From positions 13,869,726-13,933,725 of the forward strand of contig OX246746.1 in assembly GCA_945910005.1 (NCBI GenBank): a stretch of DNA of 64,000 nucleotides, in the 5' to 3' direction. Below are positions 57,301 through 64,000 of this stretch, one piece after another; the stretch's first letter is position 1, and the number at the start of each line of letters is the position of its first letter. Under the pieces are notes generated by a model. That model made no database searches. It was not told the origin of the DNA and was given only the letters and a program-made list of their open reading frames with translations. Source of the stretch: Isoperla grammatica. Its lineage: Eukaryota; Arthropoda; Insecta; Plecoptera; Perlodidae. The translations under genes were made by a program, and so were the position numbers.

Positions 57301-60300
57301 GACTTCTCCTCTTCTTCTGAAATATTTTCTTTTGCCTATAGCCCCGCCATATTTTTTGTAACAAGACGGCCAGGTCGTGAAGCCTCTCCCGTCGAAACTC
57401 CTCCAGTTCGAAAACCGTTCGGGGGCTCCTCACGAAGAGTTTGGTGCGTCCGAACGCAAACTCCGCGCTGGGTATGGGCAGGTCTCGAACGAGATAGGCC
57501 ACACTCTCGACGGGGGGCCTATTCCGAGAGTGGGGCCACGTATGAAGGGAGAGCATTTTGTAGCGTGCTAGGAATGGCTGGTAGAGCATTCGGTAGCAGA
57601 AACCCGAACGTCTCACTCGAACACTTTCTACCAGACTGAAATGTTAAGATACAATACAAGGTTAGACATTGATCCAATAATAGCAGAGAGATCAAGTATC
57701 TGCCATTGTCTCCATTTCAAGGATGACACCGAGGATGACATACCCTAGATATCTAACTTGGTGTTGCACTAATGCCGTCTCGAATATCCGTGGCTGTTTC
57801 AGCTCGTTAGGTTTAATACACCGTATGTAGTGAACCTCTTTTGTGCCCAAGTTTCGTACCTGTAACAAGTGCAAGACATGTTTCACCACATGTAACGTGG
57901 AATGTAAACTCGTTGCATATTAGGGATGTCATAGGGTACCCAGGTTACCCGGATCCAGAAATTACCCGAATCCATTTTTAGGATTCGAATCTTAATCGGG
58001 TAGTAATATTTGTAAAAAAAACAAAAAAAAAACGCGATGATATTTCTGCAACTACTTTTCTTGAAGCTAGGGGCCTACAGTGAATTCCTGCTTGTGGGCG
58101 TGGCGAGCTGGTCGCTGGTTAGTACGCGCTGTCATTACTGCAGGCGAGTTCTGTGATGCCATATACACTCCCCTCCCCCCCCCTTCTCGCCTTTCCCGCG
58201 CTCAGCGGCTGCATAAAACCCAACCCACACAGCAGCCGGCAGCTGAGAACGGCCTTCAACCGCGAGGTTTCGGGGGGGGGGGGTAACCAAGATAAGATGA
58301 CATAATTTAGGCTTTCAGGATTCGGGTAACCCGGTTCCTGGAAGGTCTGGAACCGGATCCGAATTTTCCTACCCTATGACATCCCTATTGCATATTGTTT
58401 TCAGTTACACTTTCCAACATATATAAATCAAGCGTAGTAGAGATACCTTTTATCGACACCTCTTTGCAATCGTTCCGGGTTCCTATAGCTTATTAGCGTA
58501 CTACGCGACCTCGCGATTCCTCTAGTCAGCCCGTGAAGCTACCACGAGAAGTGGGTTGCCTATGTCGCCTGACTTTAACAGATATTTCAAACTATAAAGA
58601 ACACGCTCTTTGTTAACGTATAGACTTGAAATAAGCCTGTGATCAAGCTAGAACAAATCTAGCAAAGTCAATAATATATGCCACACTTATTTTTATATCC
58701 TCCCCATCTAGGCAAGTATTTAAAAGTGACACTAGGCAACACGATAACCAAACAATCAGCAGACATAGGCCCTACTGAACGTCGTCAACGGCAAAATAGC
58801 TACACTCTGACTTTGGAACTGTTTTAGCAACGAAGCACATGATAAAATTGTATAAATGTCCCCCACTGAAAATCAGTTCTTGTATCTGAGTGGGTAGACT
58901 ATAGATACAAATTTATTTATTTTATTTATTTAAAGCAAATGCCAATGAAGATTGTTTGCTCTGTGCATAAATCACAAGTTCATACAAAACAAACAACCTC
59001 CATATTTGTTTACCTTGACAAGTGCCACAAGCGTCACTGAACTGCGAACCACAATGCACTCTGTCGTAGACTTTGCAGACTGCACGTCATTGTGCTCTAC
59101 CAATTATTAGTGCAATACGATCGATAATTATAAAAAAAAAGTTATCGAACTTCCGCGAGGATTTTTGACTTTCGACCTTTATTATTATTAACTTTGACTC
59201 AATGCTCATGCGCACATCATCACCGGTATGTGTTAAATGCATGTATAGTAAATAACAGTAATACAAAAAGTCAATTATTTGCAAATACTTCGAAAATTTC
59301 GAATATTCGCACATCTCTACTAAGTTCGCTCCTCCACACCTCTCAGCTGCTAGATTGAAACAATTCTGAAGGGATATAGATCGAAAGTACGCAGTAAGTT
59401 GGCTGAGGGCAAAGCAGAATCTGCTTCTTTGTTGTGTTAGCTCTTGAATTGAGATAGACCACGATTGTTATCCTAGCACTGTAGAAAAACCCAAGAGACA
59501 ATTAATGTCTAACTACTCCGTAATCTCACCAGCGATCCGAGCGCAACTTTGAATTGGGTTCCTGCGGTGGCCGGCCTTTTCAAGTTTGGCCTTTTGGGGT
59601 TGCCTTCGGGAAACAGAGTCTTCATTAGGGGGTGTTCACAGCTGAACATTGCCATGGAGATATCACGTGGAAGCAAGTCCTTGTTTTTAGCAACAAAGCT
59701 CTGCACATTGTACGTTACTGTGCCTGCGTAGTGCTTTAACCTGAAATAAATCAGATTTACAATGTTTGAGACTGTGGCCATACACGAATCATTTCATATC
59801 TTAGCTGTCAATACAATACAACTTATCTGTAACGAAGTGTTAAAAACTGAAAGGCGATACGTATGTTCTAAGAAAACATTAAATAGTAGCAATATAATAC
59901 ATGTATATATTTTTTGGAGTAGGTTGAGATTGCTGTTAACAATCACGAGAAAGGTGATTATCGACGCTTGAGCAGTTAATTTCCCCTTTCACCACAAGTG
60001 GTTGGCATGCCAATCAGCTTTTTGCTATAGTGAAATGGAATATACACATTTTTTAAAGATACCTTAAAGTGTGTAACAGTGAAAAATGTATGATAGTTGT
60101 GATAGAGGCCTAACGGCTAGATTACTTACGGTAGTTTGTTTGGGGAAAGTAGAAAGGAGACAACAGCTCACCTGAAACGTGGTAGGCGGCCGCACGGTTG
60201 AGAAATAGAATACATCATTTTCGGCCTACTCAGCCTTAGTCTCTTGAGCATTGTAAGTTACAGTAAGTAACAACACCATCACCACCACCACCAGCTTGAT

Positions 60301-63273
60301 ATACATACCAGCTGCAGTGCCAACTACATACGTACTGGGTGTGGCCAAATATATAGGCGGGCCTCACGACCAACTCACGCAGCACCCGGATGAATGGACA
60401 AAGACAGGCCAAAGCAAAAAACTTATACGGTACCCACAACAAGGAATTCAATGATTGGTACACCACCAGCTGCTCAATTTTGCTCCATCTTTCTCGACTT
60501 AAAATCAGCCCGCTTGCACAGCCCTAGGGTAGACGTATATATATATATATATATATATAAAGTGGTCGGTGAACTAACCGAAAGCTATTAGTTGGCAGGC
60601 TGTTATCTCCCTTTGTGTTGGGAGCCTCATAGTGGACATGGGTTGTGCAAGCTTGCGCCACCTCGCAGTGGGCATGTCCTACGCAAGCCTGAGCCAGCCG
60701 CGCAAGGAACTCGTTGTCTCCAGGTTCCTCGTCCAGCAGGCCCAAGATGCCGTGGTTGTTCCTTTCGATCAGCTCGCAGATGAGCCCGTTGTTAAAGAAT
60801 GGAATAGGAGTCCACTCCAAACCTGCAAACAAACAGCCTTTTCTTCCCTGGGGCTAAAGACTTAGAGACCCTATGGATTTTGGTTTTAGAAATACGTAAC
60901 TGTCGGCTATACCGGTACAACTAATTTTAGAGGCCCTAATTATGTATTACCTTCTTTGATATATTCCTCTTGTTCTTGCTTTAACGTCCAATCTGTGATC
61001 ACTTGGTGTAGTTTTTCGTTGCAGAAATTTATGATGAACTGATCAAAACTATTTCGCTCCAATACTTCAAACCCGTACATGTCCAATATTCCAAACACTT
61101 TTCTCTTTCCTTGGCGTTTCACCTAGAGAAACAAACAAGAAAATAGGCTAATTTTTCTTTGATCTAACTGGAGGCCTACATGTTAATTGCAAAACAAATT
61201 CAGTGTTATATTTCCAAGAAAACTCAAAATCAAATGAAATTTCATACAGTGAACTAACTAAGTGAACGGCCTGCATTTTGATACCAACGAATAAACAAAA
61301 ATATTTTTGATATGTAGACCTTTATATCCTATTATTGTTACAAGTCATTTGGGAACAATTTGAAAAATTGACTGTTAGTGTTCCCTTCACATTACATAAT
61401 TATTAACAGAAAAACATTTCAGTTCACAATTTACTGGTCTACATCCCCCCTCCCCCCCCACCCAACTCCAAACACTCTGAATAGATGGGTTGGATCTGAG
61501 GGACTTGATTTTTGTAATCATACCCGGTTTGCAGGAATTTCAGCTTTTTGAGCTATCTTCATATGTGTTGATTTGCTATTTTGAATACAGAACTAGTCCT
61601 ACCAATTAGGTATTAAAAATTTCCAATTTTGAGTTTTATTGATAGCCACACTTGTGTGGATATATTCTCTATAGGTCTGTGCGAGTACTCGAAAAGTCGA
61701 GTTCGGTCGAGTAGTTGCTACTCGACTTGAGGTGATCGAGTTTTTCATGAAAAACGAGTCGAGTTCGAGTAGTTTTGATCGACTGAGTTACCGTATTCAA
61801 CTGGTTAAAAATGCCGCCAATAGGAAGCGCTAGTATCCTAAAATAACTTAAATATCGATTTTACAATCGACTTTGAAGAAAAAGTGACCTATCGATCATT
61901 ATTGAGCAGATCAATACACGCAGACCGCGCAGACGACGCTTTTAGGCCTATACCAGTGAGTATCCAGCTGCCTATACGTCTGCAAATTCGCAAAAAGTGT
62001 CTGCGGTTTTTGTGAACTAATCGATGAAAGTGTAGATGATGTAGAAGTGGCAGCCAAACAAATGGAAGGGAATCTTCGAGCCTGGGCCTACTAGGCCTAT
62101 GTTCAAAGAGCCTAGGCCTAGCATAGCCTAGGGCTAGGCCTAGACCTAAGGGTACCTAATCATCAAAGATATTATATTATTATATTCCCTACTGATCATC
62201 AGGTATTTGGAATCATTTTTAAAACATTCCATACAGCTTAAGTTCAAAATGTAATCTTTGCATTATTAACCTCAAAATGGGGAAACACTCGCCAACATGG
62301 TCACACAAAAACAAAAGTGGTCATCTGACAACCCATCTGTAAAACAGATTACACTGTAGTTCTATTGTTTCTCTTAAAATCCTTCTCCTGTGCCAGGTCC
62401 CTGTGTACAGTGTAGGCCTAGTCCTAGGCCTAGCATTTGGCCATGCTTCGAGCAAAGCCTATCCCAAGGCCCAAGACCTAGGCCAAGCCTTAGTACTTTC
62501 CTTGTCTAGATCACGTAGGCCTAGACCCAGTTGGCAGAATTTAGCATCTATTGAGCCATAGGCCTAGGGAGACAATAATATTGAACAAATTACAGTATGG
62601 TTTAAGGCCTGGCCCCAGATAGGCTTAGGCCTCAGGGACAGCTTTCAGGCCAAGGCCTAGGCTTAGCCTAGATGAACTCGGCGGTAGCTTAAATGGGGTC
62701 CTAGGTCTAGTCTGGCTAGTCCTCTACCGGTAGTTATTCCTTTCCTGTATCTTTTTATCATATTCAGGCACTACTCGAAACTCGCGAGTTATTTACTACT
62801 CGAACTCGACTCGATTTGGAAAAGTGCTACTCGCACACCCCTAATTCTCTAACAGGTAGTAAATTAAGAGCGCAGTGAGTGGCCAAAATAGTAAAAACTT
62901 AGTAAACAATTCTTTTTTCTTCCTAAATTTGCCAAACATGATATTTTTACTTACCACATTGGCAAGTAGTAATTTTATGCCTAGATTGTAAGTACATTTT
63001 ACCGTAGGCTACGCAGACGAACAAAATATCGACATCACCGCACATTTCTCTGTTAACGAGGGGCTAGTGAACTCACCTTGTTGAAATCGTTTATCCGGTT
63101 GACAAGCCACGTGAAGAGCCGCCCGTAGAGTGCCTTGGCCAACGAGTCTCTGGCACGAGTGGCTTCGGTCGAGCCCAACTCGACGGAAACAGCCTCGTCC
63201 AGCGTCCGGCACGTGAGAGCCGTGTGGAATGCCGCGTGGTCCCCACCGAGCAGTGCACACACTTCGAACAACT
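48266..63273 (-). CDS. class I unconventional myosin, 3' eleven exons (5' part outside window)
   Basis: Minus-strand join, high to low: 63273-63077, 61122-60951, 60822-60579, 59740-59530, 57859-57744, 57635-57266, 53262-53038, 52499-52257, 51748-51596, 49426-49248, 48389-48266. Every junction keeps phase and restores a conserved motif. The 743 visible residues comprise the second half of the motor (switch-II/relay [29 protein letters not shown]), converter, about three IQ motifs that bind calmodulin, and a basic TH1 tail ending KMEVLV. The lack of SH3 or coiled-coil and the TH1 tail make it a short-tailed class I myosin; the pattern is closest to what I know of the Myo1a/b type, but orthology is unproven. 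Such motors link actin to membranes. The P-loop and switch I must lie beyond 64000. Introns hold several transposons. Confidence 0.93.
49248..49426 (-). CDS. myosin I exon: TH1 C-terminal part
   Basis: It encodes [20 protein letters not shown], then [20 protein letters not shown], then [10 protein letters not shown]. The acceptor TTGGTTTTAG was chosen over a nearby CCTAG because only it keeps the 179-base length in phase. The donor is GTAAGT. Confidence 0.92.
49586..49775 (+). repeat. two-copy tandem repeat in a myosin intron
   Basis: A unit of about 97 bp containing GTTTACATGTGGAGTGGGTT and ATATGTAGCCTATGTATTGA is repeated with a few changes. It lies between the exons ending at 49426 and starting at 51596. 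Confidence 0.85.
51596..51748 (-). CDS. myosin I exon: TH1 core
   Basis: It has 51 codons, phase 0 at both ends: [20 protein letters not shown], then [20 protein letters not shown], then [11 protein letters not shown]. This is the membrane-binding TH1/PH-like fold. The acceptor is GTGTTGCCAG and the donor GTAAGT. Confidence 0.94.
52257..52499 (-). CDS. myosin I exon: start of TH1
   Basis: It has 81 codons, phase 0: [20 protein letters not shown], then [17 protein letters not shown], on to [11 protein letters not shown]. The KERKASYP segment is a class I tail signature. The donor is GTGAGT. Confidence 0.93.
53038..53262 (-). CDS. myosin I exon: IQ motif and neck-tail junction
   Basis: It has 75 codons, phase 0. 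[18 protein letters not shown] matches an IQ motif (IQxxxRxxxxR type). It continues [17 protein letters not shown] to IHHKWR. The acceptor is TTTTTCAG and the donor GTAAG. Confidence 0.92.
53520..54297. mobile_element. hAT-type MITE 2 (ATCGATTA family), 778 bp, in a myosin intron
   Basis: Ends TAGGGATGTCAACGATTACG and TAATCGTTTGACATCCCTA. ATTTTGAC is duplicated on both sides (53512-53519 and 54298-54305). Subterminal regions are packed with ATCGATT/AATCGAT words. A TAGGCC block lies inside near 53685. No ORF. Confidence 0.94.
54478..54709 (+). repeat. (TATG)n microsatellite, about 230 bp
   Basis: Close to 58 TATG units with few interruptions (TGTGTGTA, AGGCC, TGGA). The Tyr-Val-Cys-Met and Ile-His-Thr-Tyr reading frames are artefacts. 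Located in the largest myosin intron seen here. Confidence 0.98.
55668..56005 (-). repeat. dispersed repeat family, copy C (full)
   Basis: The reverse strand of copy A across its full length, from GATTCAGTTCCATTACTTCT to GTGGGTAGACTCTTAATGTG, followed by an (A)TTTATTTATTTTATTTATT tail equivalent. In the same myosin intron. Confidence 0.88.
56530..56681. mobile_element. hairpin MITE copy 3, in a myosin intron
   Basis: The ends are CCCAAGACTACCTTACACAT and ATATGTAAGGTAGTCTTGGG. The inner arm GCTTTCGTCACAGGCGA has a worn mirror TCGCTTGGGACGAAAG, so it is older or less constrained than copy 2. Confidence 0.9.
57266..57635 (-). CDS. myosin I exon: converter and IQ1-IQ2 start
   Basis: The 370 bases enter in phase 2: [20 protein letters not shown], then [14 protein letters not shown], then [22 protein letters not shown]1 [16 protein letters not shown], and [14 protein letters not shown]. 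The acceptor is CATTTCAG and the donor GTAAGC. Confidence 0.94.
57744..57859 (-). CDS. myosin I exon: SH1 region of motor
   Basis: It encodes [20 protein letters not shown] and [13 protein letters not shown]. The final G codon is split and completed by the next exon. Acceptor CTTGTTACAG, donor GTATGT. Confidence 0.94.
57921..58387. mobile_element. hAT-type MITE 3 (ACCCGGATCC family), 467 bp, in a myosin intron
   Basis: Ends TAGGGATGTCATAGGGTA and TACCCTATGACATCCCTA. TTGCATAT is duplicated (57913-57920 and 58388-58395). Subterminal words are GGTTACCCGGATCC and GGGTAACCCGG. The interior includes C and G runs and no ORF. Confidence 0.94.
58795..58925 (-). repeat. dispersed repeat family, copy D (internally deleted)
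   Basis: It carries both ends of the family (TCTGACTTTGGAACTG with AGCAACGAAGCAC, and CCCCCACTGAAAATCAGTTC to GAGTGGGTAGACT) but lacks the middle of about 200 bases. Confidence 0.85.
59530..59740 (-). CDS. myosin I exon: HYAG and actin-binding loop 2
   Basis: It encodes [20 protein letters not shown], then [12 protein letters not shown], then [20 protein letters not shown] and LGSL. The basic loop-2 stretch is short, as usual in class I. Acceptor TTTATTTCAG, donor GTGAGA. Confidence 0.94.
60579..60822 (-). CDS. myosin I exon: lower-50K segment with internal 36-bp duplication
   Basis: It encodes [20 protein letters not shown], then [19 protein letters not shown] and on to NSLPTNSFR. Two adjacent 12-codon units read [12 protein letters not shown] and [12 protein letters not shown]; relatives normally show one such unit, so this is a tandem in-frame duplication. 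Acceptor GTTTGCAG. The donor GTTAGT is less usual but restores SFR|LKHYAG in phase. Confidence 0.9.
60951..61122 (-). CDS. myosin I exon: switch II and relay helix
   Basis: It encodes [20 protein letters not shown], then [20 protein letters not shown], then [12 protein letters not shown]. Switch II is LDMYGFE (family DIYGFE). Acceptor CTCTAG, donor GTAATA. The split G codon joins the next exon at G|GT. Confidence 0.94.
61672..62843. mobile_element. hAT-type MITE 4 (CTCGA family), 1172 bp, in a myosin intron
   Basis: Ends TAGGTCTGTGCGAGTACTCG and CTACTCGCACACCCCTA. ATTCTCTA is duplicated (61664-61671 and 62844-62851). Subterminal clusters of ACTCGA/TCGAGT words occur within 150 bases of each end. 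The middle is rich in TAGGCC palindromes. No ORF of transposase type was seen. Confidence 0.92.
63077..63273 (-). CDS. myosin I exon: motor, upstream of switch II
   Basis: It encodes [20 protein letters not shown], then [20 protein letters not shown] and INDFNK. Two bases complete a codon from an exon not found in the window. Acceptor TTTGTTTCAG, donor GTGAGT. No further upstream exon is recognisable between 63274 and 64000. Confidence 0.93.
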
Positions 63274-63420
63274 CTGAAACAAATCATGTCCATGTACATA
63301 CTTGGTTGCTAAAGCTTTCATTTTAGGGATGGGGAAAACAGCTATTTTCCTAAACTTTTAAACCCATAAACTAATCGCGTTTATATGGTTAAAACGGGGG
63401 GTTAATTGGAGGTTTACGGG

Positions 63421-63501
63421 ATCATAACAGAATTTGGGGGGGGGGGGGGGGTATTAGGGCCAAGCCCCCCCCCCCCCCCAAAAAAAAATTGTTATGATTC
63501 C
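63421..63501. repeat. G16/C15 hairpin
   Basis: ATCATAACAGAATTT precedes a G16 run (63436-63451). After 13 bases a C15 run (63465-63479) and AAAAAAAAATTGTTATGAT complete an inverted repeat. It may be the centre of a worn MITE whose left end is TAGGGATGGGG at about 63333. Confidence 0.8.
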
Positions 63502-64000
63502 TTGCACTCTCTCATAGCTGCAAAGAAGACACTTGAGAACACTTGAGTCTTGTCGATACTTGAAGCTTTGCCACCCCCCCTCCCCCCACTTTAGATAGCC
63601 AACCAACCAAACATTTTGTATGTAAACAAAACCTAGTTTATGGACTAAATCAAACAGATGTCAAAGTCCCAATTTTTATGACATTCCAATTTAAACTCAG
63701 CTATATAATAATAGTATTGCTCTGTTTTCAGAAACATGGTTAATTACTTTACATCTGAATGTTCATACTTATCTGGAAAGTCCTTGATCTCATCAAAAAG
63801 CTTGTTGTAAAGTCTTCGACCTGACTGTAGAATCCCTTGTTACAAATCCGTCCTTTTGTGGTGATAAAAAGGGATATAATGATGATAAGAAATATGAAGA
63901 TAATGCTAGGCTAGGTTTGAGAGTAAGGTAGTTGGACCTAGCTTGCTAGCAATGTAAAAACCTGTCTGAAATAGGACTTTAGGCTAAGCTAGCCAGGTAG

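Noticed and set aside
57229..57639. 136-residue plus-strand frame
   Set aside because: Antisense to a myosin exon with clear motifs.
1..64000. CRISPR arrays, operons, bacterial promoters or origins
   Set aside because: Introns, SINEs, MITEs and polyadenylation signals show an animal nuclear genome; no direct-repeat/spacer array was seen.

Overview
The window is nuclear genomic DNA of an invertebrate animal. The genes have GT-AG introns of about 0.1 to 4.4 kb. About 90% of the sequence is AT-rich non-coding DNA full of microsatellites, SINEs, hairpin MITEs and fragments of older genes. The two recognisable proteins are a chaoptin/artichoke-type leucine-rich-repeat receptor and a class I myosin. 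The LRR family is best known from arthropods, so an arthropod is my best guess, but the sequence alone does not settle the phylum. There are many G/C homopolymer runs, and a 200-base assembly gap at 36933-37132.

Layout. (1) 1-3529: non-coding, with a 5'-truncated 5S-type SINE at 1322-1643. (2) 3579-12879, + strand: a complete three-exon gene for a large type I membrane protein (signal peptide, about 40 LRRs, LRR C-cap, FN3 domain, TM helix, short tail; 1373 aa by my count). (3) 12880-25270: no supported gene. It holds a tandem duplication near 18 kb, nested hairpins at 19.0-20.1 kb, and a 5S-rRNA-derived SINE with an intact 8-bp target duplication at 21.6-22.0 kb. (4) 25.2-32.1 kb: a graveyard of gene pieces. 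These include two broken Pumilio-repeat segments, a 28S rRNA fragment split by a hairpin MITE, a tRNA-like element, a 1.65-kb inverted duplication of an unknown terminal exon, and a perfect 26-bp GC hairpin. (5) 33-43 kb: a transposon-dense interval with a hAT transposase remnant, several SINEs, a hairpin transposon that splits a short ORF, and a hAT MITE inserted in a SINE. (6) 48266-63273, - strand: eleven 3' exons of a class I myosin, from just before the switch-II/relay exon to the stop codon. The N-terminal motor half lies beyond the right edge.

The LRR receptor would act at the cell surface or in the extracellular matrix, and the myosin at the actin-membrane interface. Nothing shows that they work together. 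The most distinctive result is a set of elements with hAT-type 8-bp target duplications, at 34447, 41622, 53520, 57921 and 61672. The last three sit in three different myosin introns. The four with TAGG ends have nearly identical extreme termini but quite different short internal palindromes (CGTTTAAAC, ATCGATTA, ACCCGGATCC, CTCGA).

All coordinates, splice phases and reading frames were worked out by eye. Splice joins were checked by phase continuity and by continuity of conserved protein motifs.
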